Assembly: GCF_003672135.1 (NCBI RefSeq)
Contig: NC_039506.1
Coordinates: forward strand, 6,634,001 to 6,698,000
Direction: 5' to 3'
DNA from: Ooceraea biroi
Lineage: Eukaryota > Arthropoda > Insecta > Hymenoptera > Formicidae
Length of the DNA stretch: 64,000 bases
Program-made: the position numbers and the translations under genes
Shown here: piece after piece, positions 12,701-25,886 of the stretch
Layout of the letters: each line of letters begins with the position of its first letter
Numbering within the stretch: position 1 is the first letter of the stretch
Notes under the pieces: model-generated
The model's database searches: none
The model's input: only the letters and a program-made list of their open reading frames with translations
What the model was told of the DNA's origin: nothing

Positions 12701-15700
12701 TTCATGAGAAAATAAGAAATCATGCTCATTTGGGGCGAAACAAATTGTTCTCTGTACGTAGGTTTATCTTCCTTCATATTCGGTTGTTGTCCCGTAAATG
12801 GCCCCAACAGCTTCATGTTAAGCTTGACGCGCTGTTTAGTCAATGACGTCATGGTGTTCCATACGCCGCTGGCGGTGCTTTGGATCTCGCTCGCTACGCT
12901 ATCGCCCCGTTCGATGTTAGTCGTACTACCGCCCTACAAAGAGGCACAAAAATAAGAATAAGAAAATTCAGACATTTCGAATGCGAAACTCACGTTAAAA
13001 AATGCTCGTACCTGGCTACTAGTACTTGCTACGCGCAACAATTTCTTGACTCCACCGCCAAAGAGGCAGGACCATGTATTATTGTCAAAGTGTTGTCCTA
13101 CTAGTCTGTACAAGATATGGCTATCGCAACTGGACAAAGCGTAGATAAAAAGGCTCATGTACGTCGCCACGAAAGCCTCGCAGAGCAAAATGTTCAGCTT
13201 CGGGGTGTCTTCGTCTTTCTCCCTAGCTAGCAATGCGCGCAAATTTGTGACTCCTGGCCACTTAGAAGGCGACGTAGTTATGCATACACCATCGTCTGTC
13301 GAATATCGTCGGTGATATCTGTTCGAGGCAACTAAATGGCCACCCGAGAACGTTTCCACTTCGGCAACAGCCGGGAAACTAAGAAACAATTAACATGTAA
13401 ATTGCAGTGCATACAATAATTAATAAATTGACTTGACCACGAAACAAACATTGTGACTTACCTTTCCGGCTGATGATGTTTCATAACGAACGTATCCGAG
13501 TCACAGAGCGACTGATAAATACAAGCGCTAAGCGCCACCGCTAAGTCCCTCATAATAAATACTTCACAGTAGTGCGTGTTTCTATTAGGCATCGGCGGAT
13601 TGCGCAGTTCTACCAATGTTTGCAGCATATCATGTGCGTGAGACTGCAAGGAATAAAGGAACATAATGTAATAAATATCGAAACTAATAAAAAAAAGGTG
13701 GAAGTTTTCTGACAAACCTGCAAGTGTCGAACCGGATCAGCCACGACGGTCTTATTGCAAGCAACACTGGCGCTTAACAGAGGTAACGTAGTGGGGAAAG
13801 GAAGGGGACTGAGCAATTGTTGTTGAGTCTTCTCCTGTTGCAATTCCTGTAGCAAAAGCACCAATTCCATTCTTACTGATGCTAGGCCTCCACCCGATGC
13901 ACCATGCAACGAACAGTATGATAACAGTGTCCTCAATAACGTTTCGTTAGCTGAAAGTTATAAAATATTTATTAATTTTGTTGTACACACAGTTGTTTAC
14001 ATAAAAAATTAATAATATAAATTTAATATAATTCACCTTTCAGCCATTTCTTTCTTTTAGCAGCTCTCTGTACTTTAGCTTCAAAGTCCAATTTTTCTGC
14101 CACTAGTATCTGATGTAATGTTGGTTGCTCACCAGGTTTGTATGGAGGAACATCATCAACCATACCACCTTCATCTAAAACAGTTATTTTTCTATTATGA
14201 TAAATTCTTAATATTAAGAATTTATATATTCTAATTTTCAAAATCTTTACTATACATTACACAATAGTTATGTATGAAAAATAAAAAAAAAGATTACACT
14301 CTGATGCGTTGTTCACATCTCCATCTGCGTTAGTGCTATAGCTGCAAAGCTGTCTCAGTGCATCAACCTCTCGCTCCAACCACACATACAATTGATATCG
14401 CAATTGACCACCGTCCACCTCAAAACCTGTTGCTAACGTAGACAGTTCCTCCATTAAGATCTTCAAGCAAGCAACGAATTTCAATTGCTGTGCCATAATG
14501 TCCAATTGACCAGCTGACTTTGCCGCGTCTTCTAAAATTTTGATCATTTCCATTAACTGCACAATTAAATTACAAAAACAAATTAAATCGAATAAAATTT
14601 GCAGTAAGAAACAGGTTCTTACTGTTATCATCCTCTGTTTTATGCTCTATTTTATCCTCTTTTTTCTTGTCGAGTTTCATGCTCATGGGAGGACTATCGA
14701 TGTCCTCGCTTTCGCCCACTTCATCATCGTCCCAGTTTAATTCTAGTTTATCCTCTTCCATGCGCTTAGTACTCTGAGACCAGTCAAATGACGGCGTACC
14801 CCAATCTACAGCGGTGGCTGTTTCTGCAAATATTTTGTAATTTTAATAAACTCTTAACATACTTCGTTTAAAACGCTTCTATATATACCTTTATTGTCGT
14901 TTATTCCATTTGATGTATTTCCCCAGTTAATAATACCGGTATCTATTTGAGTATCCTGAGCTTTGGACTTATTTGGACTGCTTAGTAAGCCTGGTGAAAT
15001 AGAAAGTTCCGAATTTACAACTTATTCATGTCAAGCATGTAAACCTATCAACATATACATTCACATTCACTCACTAGGAGAATCCTCGCCATTTGTATCC
15101 ATTACTTTATTTGGTAGTTTGGACAAAACCTCAAGAGCGAGAGCTGGACAGCCAGCCTTAAAGTGTGCGTGTGCTGTTGTAAAGTACAGCTGCCTTTCCA
15201 ACGGAGTAATGGTGTCTTCTAACATTAATTGTTTGTCTGGTTGACTCTTCGTCTCCGTGCCGTAACTGAAGCCCGATATCACTACTGAATGTCCCTTCTT
15301 CTTATCTTGCGCGGTGACCGCAATGTATTGTCTGATTAGTAATGGATGTGTACGAAGATAAACGTAGAAATTGAAAACATTTGGATTCGCTGAAAATAAA
15401 AAGATGAAAAATAAAACTTTTATCAGAGCATTCCATGCACGCAAAAATGTGCAACGGATCGACTACTTACCCGTCGTTCCCTCCGGTTTGTCAGACTCAT
15501 CGTTATATTGTGGATGCATGTGACCGACATTGGTCAGAAGTAAAGTGTTAAGCGAACCGGAATGATCCTTTAAAATCCATAGGGCCATACTACGCAAGAA
15601 AGGATCAGGATGTACCTTGCTCATATCTTGATTTTGTCCATCTTTGTCGCAGCCTAGGATCTCCTCGTACAACAATCTTCTCATGTTAGGCGACGACGTA

Positions 15701-18700
15701 TCGTTTTCGTAAAGCCGGGCTATTACCATCGCGAGCTGAATGTCGTTAAGTTTACTCAAGCACACATCGATAGCGTCCTTTAGCGCACCAGCTAGCAAAA
15801 AGAACGCCGCCGCATGTTCAAATCGTTGCTTTCCAAGCAGAGCGAAAGCATTCTTCAGAGCCGCCTTCCTCCACCGGTTTTCGGCGAAATTATTTGAGAA
15901 AAAGGTCGTCATCCTGTCGTCCCGTTTATTTCTAAACAGACCCCATACTAAATTCTTCTTTTTCATCGCTAAGTAATAGATTGCCGCGTCTAAAGGATCC
16001 TGCTTATGCTGGAAAGCAGCTTTCGCTATTTTTTCTACGCATTTTTTAAGCACCGTATTACTCTTGATCCACCAGCCCACGCCGAGTTCCTTCAGCACGG
16101 ACCACTTTGGTTGACCTTTGGCATAAGAAGGTATTAATCCCAGCAACTCTTCCTCAGATTCGGAATGGAACGCCCACACGAGATTGTTCGATGCTATACC
16201 CTGTTTCTGAAATTGCGCTCTTTGCGCCAGCGGCAGACAGCGTATCAGATAATTATAGTGCTTCATTGCCAACAGGAATCTGAGGCCGCAGTCATCCAAC
16301 GAATCGGTAGAGACAGTTTCGCCGTCCGGAATACCCGTTAGATTCTCTTTGGCGATCGCGTTTTTTGCCGCGTCAATTGCGAATCTTTCTGCGAAATCGA
16401 CGTTGCACGTCGACACGGTGTCCGCCAGGGCGAGCAGATGCATCTGATCGAGACTAGACAATCCTGGGAGATGAGTGTGAGTCAAGAGACGCGACAACAG
16501 TCTGCCCTGCCTAGGACCGAAGTGGGATATTCCTTGCCTTTCTGGCACCGAAGATCGTCTATCCTTTTGCCGCGAACGCTCATAATCCTCGTCTAACATA
16601 TCGTCCAACGATTCTCCCTCGTCCACATTACTGTCGAATAATTCGTTGTAATCGTGCTTGTCCTCGTTCTGCTGATGGGGCAGATTGGTTTCTTTATCGG
16701 CCATCAGTAGGGTCCACAATGGAAGCGGGGAGATGGACGTGATCTCTGCGTAATCCAGCGTCAATTCCTCCGGGATTTGCGTAGTTGAGCCCCTTGGTTC
16801 GAGCGGCGACGTTGTGCCCACGTAACTTACCGACATTGTCCTCGATCGTGACCATCCACTGCGCTGTTTCACTAGGTTTTCATCATCCGCCCGTAGGGAA
16901 CAGGAGCTGCCTATACATCGCACCAAATGCGCCAATATAGCCTTCACCCATCTGATCTTCCCTGAGTTTAGCAGCTCCATCAACTGCTTGGGATGATACT
17001 GTGGCAAAACCGGGCAAGCTATCCGTGATGCCTCGAACAATCCGTAATCCGGCATGTAGTCGAAACTCAAGTTTTCAGTTTGTATACCGCGTTTCTTCTT
17101 AGCGTCCAACATCGTCAGATTGATGCTGCTAACGCGCGACAGATGCGGCATGGAAGACACATTCGCCAATCGCCGTTGAGACGTCTCGTGTGCTAATGTG
17201 CGCAGATCCTCGTCGCGTAAGTTGCGACTCGCCTGAAACTCATCGGACTCTTGATGCTGCAGATTCGAGTGGAAGCAATCGTTCTTCGGATTCGGCTTCC
17301 ACTGCGAGTACACGTGCATCTCGGAATCCATGCCTACAACCAGGATGCCATCGCGTACCCAGGATATCTGCATAGGCAGGGGTGGTAGGCCGTCCGCCGT
17401 CATCAGTTCGATCTTGCGCAACTTCATCCACCGAATCTCATCAACGAATTGTGGTTGAGCCAGTGATGAGGTCTTTCTCAATATCGGTCTATTGTTACTC
17501 TGAGATTCCTTCATTGCCTTCATATTAGCTTGCGCCAAATCCGAACATACAGGAGTGAATAGCATGATCTTGGACCCGACGCCCACGGTCAAAATATGCG
17601 AACCATCTTCTTTCGAGACCCAATCAAGCTGTACCAGATGCTTCTGCGTGAGCGGACATGTGTTACCATTCTCTATGATCGACTTGCGTAAAGATTGCAG
17701 AGTACTGAACGACGGAACTGCTAATAAGCCAGCGTTCGCTTTCGTTGAATCGCCGTTTTCCCCGTTTCTCGAGGACCGTATATCCTCGTGGCTGAGAGTC
17801 TGCAACACCTGAGTGAGCCGCTGTTTCTTTTGCAAAAATCTACTGTCGTACAAATAACTGAGATCCAGATGCTGATCGACTGGTATTCTCGGTAGATGGA
17901 TATTTTTCAGGTGGATCGTGTCCTCGAGGATCCACTCGCTGCCGCCCGTGCTCTCGCACTCGTATATGGCGACACAGAGGTTCACGTAGCGCGAATCCGG
18001 ATCGTTTTTCGTAGGACGCGTAAACGACTTTCCATACTTGTAAGCGCAGGCGATGCGCCCACTGTAGGCCGCGCTTATGTTCAACGGCTGGCCGGTGATG
18101 TCGATAGTGGATTCCTGATCTTTCCTCGTCATCTCCCATTCGCACCACTCGTAATCTAGCTTGTCGTCCGGCTTCTTTGTTACTTTACACTTCCAAAAGC
18201 GCACGGTGCTGTCGCTGCACGCTGTTACAATAATGTATGGCGCAAAACAGGCGGGATAAATCGACGAGCTACTCAAATGTCCCGCAGCAGGTGCGGCATG
18301 AATTACCTCAACTCCGTCAGGTAACGGCAATTCCTGCGTGCAAACTTTCGTAGTGGTGATAAGAACATGACTCTGATGGCGACGGGGGAGAAATGTCGAA
18401 TCGAAATCGGCCTGGCTTTCACGTCGACTCCGACCGCCAGTCTGACTAGTTCTACGTGATCGTCTGCCTTCGTGGCCCAGTCTACCAGGTGTACCTTCGT
18501 CGTCCTCGTCCTGGACCAAATGGGAATCCGGTACGTACATCATCGAACCCGATAAGCCAGTACTTTCCGGTTGCGACGCTATCACCAGTCGCCACATATG
18601 CACGGTAGTGCCCTGTTGCGTACGTTCGAGAACCACTATGTAGAACGGCTCCTCGAAGATCGCCGACTGTTGTAAATCCACCATGGCATCTAATGTCGAT

Positions 18701-21700
18701 TCCATCAGCCCCAAATCGTTGGACGACGTGTCGACGCCAGGTAGCTTCTCATCGTTTCTCTCACCGGTGATCAGTTGTTCTTGAAAGACATGAAGAAACT
18801 GCGTGTTCTGCCAATCGTGCGTGGCGTCGGCAATAGCGTCCAGCTGTATAACGCATCCCGGTCTTGCGGTCGACTGTTGTGACACTATTTTTATTCTGTC
18901 GTGGATGGAGTGCCTGATGCCGTCGTCCGACGACATGTCCGTCGAAAGACTGGCCATCGAATCCATCATTCTACTTCTTCTTTCGCTGATCGATACTTCC
19001 GCCAGTAACGTTCTGGCATCGATGACAGCCTGGTAGACCCTTAGGCACTCCCCGTCGCTGGCTACGAAGCAGGCACTGGGCGAGTTAGACAAGTTTCCCA
19101 GTGTCGTGCTCGGCAATAATGTCGGGATCCAAGCTACATTACTGAATGCCGATATTTCGGGCGAGTTGATACGCGCCAATTCGGAAACTCCGCCGCTCTT
19201 TGACAGAGGTCCCACGGCGTCTACTCGCCACAATATCAATTCGCTGCAAAAGCCAGTAGGCGACATGATGTCTTTACCCTTACAGGTATCGTGTTTGCTG
19301 CCGCTCACGGTCTCGATAGACTCTGAGGACTGTGTACCGGAAAATTCCGGTATGTTATGATGGGAGGTCGTTACGAGCAGAGGCAGAACGGGATGACAAG
19401 TGATATCGTTCACGCGGAAACGGTGCCCGGAAGCCCTGCACGCGTGGCCTATGCTCAGAACTTGTGAGAATTTCGTTTTATCCGCGAACGTCAACTGCCA
19501 TAAATTCAGAGTGCCATTGGAGTGCTTCGACACCATCGAAACAATCGGACTAGGATGAGCCAACAGATCTGCATCCTGCCCATTTTTATTGCTCTCTAAT
19601 GCGCTGCCTTCAGTTTTCGTTTGATTCTGATCGTTCGCGTTCTCCAGATTTTTCAATAATTCCTGACCCGTCTTCGAAGTCAGAGTGGATTGCTCCTCAT
19701 CTTGTTCTATAAGACTAGGTAAAGGCGTTGCGACTTCGCTGGGATCGGCCGGCTTCGACGACGATTTCGCGACTTCGCGGATATTCAGCAAGGGCCCACC
19801 GGTGTTGTGAGAGTACATCGACACATTGTGACTCATTGTTGACGCATCGCCGAGCGGGAACGCGTTCGGAATACGAGTGGAAAATGAGATTTGCGCTTGT
19901 CGGAAGGATCCGGGATGATATTCGTCCAGCCATTCAATGTGCCAGATCAAAAAACTGCCGTCTATCGGATGTATCGAGAATAGCAAGTCCGGATTATGAT
20001 GCCAATCGCGTAACAGCGTTTCTATTTTCGTATCCAGTGAGTCTGGTGCATGGTTCATGGTGGACGTTGCATCTGTTGCTATGGAATTGATGGAAGTTGT
20101 ATTGCTGCAACACAGGGAATTATAATGTGAAAATCTTCATTTTTTTTAATAAAAAAATCTTTTCAATAATTAATCACGTATCGATATGATAGTTGGCGTG
20201 CAGAAGGAATAGCTTGCAGATTTACCTAAGACTTGGATGAGAATGCACGCTGTGTACCAGACTGTGATGAGATGAGGTAGTATGTGCGGTGTGATGTTCA
20301 TCACTACTGTGATCTTCTTGGCTCATTGATCGTCCACCGACGACTTGCTTTTGGGCTTGCGTTTGCAGCCGAACTCCCTTTTCTGAAGAGCACATTATTA
20401 TTATTATTAATTCTTTTCTTTAATTCTTAGAGTAAAACACGCAATGATTCGTGTAAATTCAACACTCACTCGTACACTCATCCTCGGAATCATGTTCCAC
20501 GTGTTCAGCATCCTGGTGCTGTAAACCTTCCTCCTTCTCCACTACCTTACGCGTTAACTCCTGCAATATGTTCTCGGCTTGCATGGTGAAGTGCATTTCT
20601 TTATTATTTAGCCAGTGTAAGATAAAATTCGGTTCTCTTTCAGGATCTCCGGTAATTAGGCTTGGTACTAGCGGTATATCTATAACATGAACGTATACTA
20701 TCCACTGACGATTACCAATATTTCAGTAATATTAAAAGAAAAATGCGATGCTAATGTAAATAAAAACAAAAACTTTTATACGCTACTTCATGCGTCATAG
20801 AATGCATTAAATACTGTACCAGTTTCTGCATTGATGCTAGCTGCTAAGTGAAAATGCATTCCCGGATAATGACCAGAGGTTTGATAATTATTATGAAAAT
20901 CATGTACAGAATACGTAGATGGGAGAGTTGGTAGAGTCGGTGCCAGCGTATGTCCAGCTTGATGTTGCTGCTTGGCATGTCGTCGAATATGAAAACACGT
21001 TCTACAAACAGAGACTTTATGTATCATTCTATATTTCACGAGACTCTTTGACAAGTATCAGAAAAGTAGAAGATAAATTAAGTGCAGATAAGACATATAT
21101 ATATATATATATATTTTTTTTTTTCATACTTCATGTGCTTGAGACGTTGCATAAATCGGTGCTTGTGCATGTTATGATGACGATGTTTTCCATGATGACC
21201 ATGCCTATCGGAACCTTCAAACTGGCTCATATTAGCTAAACCTTCGATCTCGGGAGGTATCGTCTCTGCCCACACTCGGCAGATATTGTCACGACACGAG
21301 GTGACCAGCATATTGGATACGGAGCCTCTAATTTATGACAAAGGAAAATGATTTATTCATAAAATAAATATCATTTCTTTCTTCCATATATATATACACA
21401 TACACATACATGTAGTATATATGTATATAACGATTATTGCATAATTGTTTTGTTATAATATAGAAAAAAATAGTACTTTTAAAATTAAAAGAAAGTTTCA
21501 TTATATAGCGCATAATACTTTTTTTTTATTCTGATTCTGTCATCAAGAAGAAATTATATTAATGTGTTACTTACTTCGGCATGTATTTACTTGTCTTGCG
21601 CCAGGAGAGATGAGTTACTGCACGTGGGTGTGCAACATAAACGAAACTATAATTGTCGTTACTCACGGACTGACAGAAATTTGTATGATCTATACTTCTT

Positions 21701-23986
21701 GCTGGAAATACTAGAAGCAAAAAAATAAGCTTTGATAATGACTAGCCACGAATATAGAAAAGCGATTAGTTTATCTATCTGAATTGACCGACACGTACAT
21801 TGTTTATTCTCGAACCATATTTTAACCAATCTATCATTCATTCCTGTTGTTGCGAATAGAGTACCATCAGGACTGAAACTCATAAGATGGACTGGTGTGG
21901 CCGTACGACATTTCCATACACAGTTCCATCCGCCTGGATCATTGGATGTGTCTCCAGGTCCGGGGCTCTCAGCTTCTCCTCCAATCGAAAACGTTACCGT
22001 ACCAGCTGTGAAGAAGCAAATTTATGTATTAACATGCATCACAGTTTTTTTAGATACAACAAAATGCATATATCTGGAACATGGAATGAAAGAAGCTTGT
22101 ACTTAATGCCCAAGTAAATTAGAGATGCGAGAAATGTTCTATGCTCATTCTCTATTTGTAGAAAATCTCCGTGTTTTAGAATAAAATAACATGTCCTCAT
22201 ATTATGCAATAGCAAATTGCGTGACTTGAAATGTCAAATGTAGCAAGCATAAAAATAACTAAGCGTTGGTATCAATATATTGATATTATTACTTGCAGCT
22301 ATTATATGTAAAATAAAGCAAAAATTAAGCAAAAATTGTAGCAATATCAAATACAAGCACAACATTATTACGGATGATTTATGAATATTTTGAAGAATTT
22401 TATCATGTTTCTTAAAGCAACACATTTGTTTTAAAAGACACTCTATTGAGCAAAGTATGCAGATGATTGCCTTTCAGAATAAATTACAATGCAGTGCAAA
22501 GCTTTTAGCATGCAAATAACATCAACCACTATACGTTCATTCTCAAAAGGAATGAACTCACGATCCTGAGAAGTGTTTGCCGTAACATTATGATTGCTTC
22601 CAGTAGTGCTTGCTTCTTCTGTTTGTAATGTTTTTGGTTTTGTAGCTGTAGGTAATATTGCTGCATCAAGTAACGAGAAAATGATAATTCTAATATTTCG
22701 AACTGACACGAGAGGTTAAATGTACGCACATTAAAACATATAAGGTTGAGATGTATAAAAGATGAAGAGAAATCTTGTATGTCACATTAATGGAACTTCA
22801 CTTTTATCATAAACTATCATTTTAGTACAAATTGAAAATAATTTCCCATAATTACGCAAGATTTAGTTGACATGTGTATTTACACGTCTTAATGAAATAT
22901 AAAAACCATGAAGAAATAAACCTACCGTGCTCTTCTTGAAACGGCATGATATTTTGATGCCACAATTGTAACAACTCGCCACCTGTTAACAGTCTTGTGC
23001 CTTCTAAATTCCATGACAGAGAGGTGATGTTTGATTCTGTTTGCAGACTTCCTGTTTGAACCCATCTGTATTCCAATTGCTATAAAATTAAGAAATTATT
23101 CTTTAACATTAAAGAACCACCAAAAGTTGGAAAAAGTAATAAAAACATTTTTTTAAACAAAATATAGGTCTAACAATATATAGGCAAAAATTAATACAAA
23201 CATGTGAGCAAGTGCTGTGTATAAGCGGCGTTGGTTCAAATATGCAAACTTGATTTTCATAAGCAGCAGCTATCTTTCCTGTGTCGGTACTGCAGTCCAG
23301 ACAACTGATTCTAATATAGTTGTGTACAGCTCCAGGGATTATCTGAACTCGTTCAAAATTGTTGGCCAAAATCACAATATTACAGCCAGCAGCATACGCC
23401 TACATGAAATATGTATAACATTTGTCACAAACAATTGGTTCTCAATCTGTGCTCCCAAATTAATTGGATTAGATGTTAATTTTGTTTTTTCATCAATCTC
23501 ATTAATAGCTTGTATCTTAAAAATCCAAGTTTCTTAATAGCCTAATGGTTACGTATCAACAAAAGATTGGCACATTAATATGCAACATACATCGCGAGTA
23601 CAACATACGAAATATTAAAAGAATAAATGTGTATATATATATATATATATTATATATATAGCGTTTCGTGAAGGAAGTCGCGGCCTCAAGGGTAAGCGGA
23701 GGCCCGCGCCGTTAGCGCGAGTCAACGCCTTAATCCAAGTGTCATCCGATCAGCTGACTTCCATAATGCGAGGATACCGACTAGTTGGTCGTGCGTGAAA
23801 TTCTACGAAACATCATCCGGCGGCGGTTGCTGGTCGCTGATCGCGCCGCGCCGCGCCGCGTCGACCGTGACGATTGTCACGGCGTGGACGAAGACTCACC
23901 GTGAAGGAGATTCCCTCGACGGAGCCGACGGCGTAGCAGCGATCGCCCGCATTGCAGGCGCCGCTCAGTATCTGATGACAATTCAT
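6766..23986 (-). CDS. Rbcn-3A: Rabconnectin-3A (DmX-like, DMXL1/2 family) WD-repeat protein
   Basis: A very large WD40 protein that, with Rabconnectin-3B/WDR7, controls V-ATPase assembly on endosomes, lysosomes and synaptic vesicles; in flies it is needed for Notch signalling. I trace 31 exons from the ATG at 23984-23986 (MNCHQILSGACNAGDRCYAV, matching the family N terminus) to the TAG at 6766-6768. In order these are 23900-23986, 23202-23399, 22926-23079, 22535-22660, 21799-22005, 21575-21710, 21130-21327, 20820-21001, 20470-20679, 20226-20382, 15471-20104, 15075-15389, 14889-14990, 14623-14823, 14298-14556, 14037-14174, 13718-13950, 13462-13643, 13012-13378, 12700-12933, 12364-12616, 11768-11972, 11427-11694, 11079-11252, 10907-11005, 8230-8290, 7834-8042, 7613-7757, 7130-7347, 6955-7038 and 6766-6882. 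The total is about 3,384 codons (human DMXL2 is about 3,036). N- and C-terminal WD repeats are clear (WAETIPPEIEG; LTGSQDGSVSLWEWGHQ; SCGADGSMKVRQLPERD). The 4.6-kb exon 11 holds the RAVE-like core and has no frame break. Every junction phases except exon 14 to 15. Confidence 0.95.
7438..7606. mobile_element. 169-bp fold-back MITE in a Rabconnectin-3A intron (copy 1)
   Basis: The element begins GGGCCACTTCAACCAAAC and ends with the reverse complement. Its arms pair over roughly 65 bp each, leaving a short AT-rich centre. It is flanked by the same 3-bp target copy, TCA at 7435-7437 and 7607-7609. A second copy with the same ends and centre lies at 40585-40754. A 3-bp T-N-A duplication with GG-starting ends suggests PIF/Harbinger-type transposition; that superfamily call is inference. 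There is no coding capacity. The insertion is six bases into the intron, next to the donor of exon 28 (minus strand). Confidence 0.85.
8291..10906 (-). other. large Rabconnectin-3A intron (2.6 kb)
   Basis: This is the intron between the exon ending GRGASV and the 61-nt exon 8230-8290 (ILKHKIDGIRRISSHPLLPL). It is AT-rich, with no repeat or RNA gene that I recognise. A 60-codon minus-strand frame at 9374-9556 ends beside a donor-like gtgaga, but it has no place in the family alignment. An A-rich stretch with short (TA)n lies at 10495-10535. Confidence 0.6.
21094..21124. repeat. (TA)n plus poly-T tract at a Rabconnectin-3A donor
   Basis: A run of about ten TA units followed by ten T lies on the intronic side of the donor of exon 21130-21327 (minus strand). 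On the transcript it is a poly-A then AT run directly after gtatga. It is a simple repeat that may be length-variable. Confidence 0.8.
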
Positions 23987-24500
23987 GTTCGCCCGGTGAC
24001 GTACGTACGCTTACGATGACGTTAGATCATCGTACGGCGTGATCCGCCGCTCGCGACAGAGTACACAGTCGAATCCTCGTGCAGGCACCACCGATGTCGA
24101 CTGATCCGTCGTTCAATTTGACTCAGCGAGCTCGACAATCCCGGAAGAACGTCTCGAGGTTGACGCGACACGACGAGCGGACGACCGCGGCGCGGCCATC
24201 TTTAAATCGGGCCCCTCAAGAGCGGCGTTGCCACATTTCTCACCGCGCAGTGGCTGGCTAACTGGCTGATCAAAGCGCGACCGGCTACTGGCTGCGGGGA
24301 CGATACGTCATTGACTGGCTGGCCTAAAGGCGGTTTCCGCAGCGCCGAATCGCGCCCCCGCGACGTCGACAGCCGCGCGCGCATTCTCGTCGCGCGAATT
24401 CTTGTATCGATATCTCGGGAGTGCCACGGCCGAAGGTGACGACGTTTACGTCGTCGCGCGATCGAGTTACGATGAAGGACCAATGAAGATCGTGCGACGA
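23632..24500 (-). promoter_or_regulatory. CpG-rich promoter and 5'UTR region of Rabconnectin-3A
   Basis: From about 23660 to 24480 the sequence is rich in CG dinucleotides, unlike the AT-rich flanks. It contains the first coding exon (23900-23986) near its left side. A (TA)n tract at 23632-23660 marks the intronic border. A CpG-dense block around the first exon of a broadly expressed gene is a usual promoter setting in insects with low methylation. The exact start site cannot be read. No other open frame here is conserved. Confidence 0.6.
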
Positions 24501-25251
24501 TAAAGAGAAAATTGAACAATTTTCAAGAGATTCGGTTTGTCTTGTCACATACGTGACCTTGGATTTAACTTGTTCGGCTTTCTCGTTTTAAAATGAGTTT
24601 CTCAACATTTAAATTTAAATTTACGATACAAGGGATTTTACAATTTACATCATTTATTTTGTTTGTATAACAACATCCTTTCGCTATTAAAACTGGAAAA
24701 TCTTGAATGAAACCTGCATTTCACTCAAAACTGTACATGTATGCAATTTGTCTCATTTTAAATGTTATTGCACAATTTGCATATAAAATATGTTACTCTG
24801 TTTTCGTCAGGTTTATTAAATCTAATATAAAATCATGATGGTTTTACAGCAAAAATAATCAGCAATGCCAACATTCAATATTTATATAATATTTATTTAA
24901 TAGTTATTTTTATATTGGATAGAAAATAAAGATAGACCTCTACAGACATTATACAGGTCTTGCGCTTTAAACAGGGCGAATGGATAACGCACGTGCGCAA
25001 CATGTACGTATTATATCGTAACGTCGTCACGTAAAAGAAGAAAGATGCACATTAGCTGTAATCGAGCGATGCGCTTCTTCAGAGGAAAATTATTCAGCGT
25101 ACGATCATATCGATCTTCTGCTATTAAACACGTCCGCGTTATATTTAGCAGTCTTTCCGAACCGCTTCTTACTATAAAGCCGAAAGTCCATTTGAAGTGC
25201 ATCGCGACACGTGTTCTTCTTCACCGGATCCGGCGTGACTTTGAAGAAATT

Positions 25252-25510
25252 GAACTTTTCAACAAGGTAACAAAGGATTTGCGATGTTACATAAATAAGG
25301 GAAATCGACAAATAATTCGCGCAGGATTATTTCGTTTGATCAAAGATAATTGTAAATAATATAATATATATATAATTATAATAATATAATTATAATATAT
25401 ATAATAAGATAATAATTATTATAATAAGATAATTGTAAATTGTAAAGATAATTGTAAAGGGCTGAGACGCGAAAAACTGTCGTCGTTGATGATATAATAT
25501 GATCGATCAG
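25252..25510 (+). pseudogene. decayed duplicate of the 5' end of the gene at 28825
   Basis: This stretch matches 28681-28845 in order. Both read acttttc-acaaggtaac, a tgttac core, aaataattcgcgca, gtttgatcaaagataat, and gggctg...gtcgtcgttgatgat. The duplicate carries an additional AT-rich insertion at about 25360-25450. At the place of the downstream start codon it has an ATG followed by only nine more codons (M-I-D-Q-M...) before a TAG, against M-T-D-Q-M... in the functional copy. I read it as a truncated duplicate promoter and first exon. Direction of duplication is unknown. Confidence 0.7.
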
Positions 25511-25886
25511 ATGCAATCGATTATTTTGTAGTTTGTAAGTGGAGAAAATTTGTCATCGTATACTGAAATCGAGTAGCGTGAAAAACGATCCACCACGTAC
25601 GCGATTTCTTATTTCCCGAGGAACTGCGGCACTCGGCGCACTTCGTGCGTGTTATTAATTGCGACCAGTTGACATCAATTATGGGATACATATCCGGCAT
25701 TGCTTCTCTAATGATGTAACTGCGAGAGCAGAATGCGTGAGAAGTATTTTCGCAACTGTTGGAATTTCACGTTACAAATTCATGTTACAATTATACATGT
25801 TACAGATTTCACGTTACACATTGTTTCTGACACAAAGATGGTCGTATAGATATAAATTATTAAATATATTACGGAGTGACACGTGT

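Noticed and set aside
15740..20090. Several plus- and minus-strand frames of 60-120 codons within Rabconnectin-3A exon 11
   Set aside because: They are shadows of the 4.6-kb coding exon in other frames.
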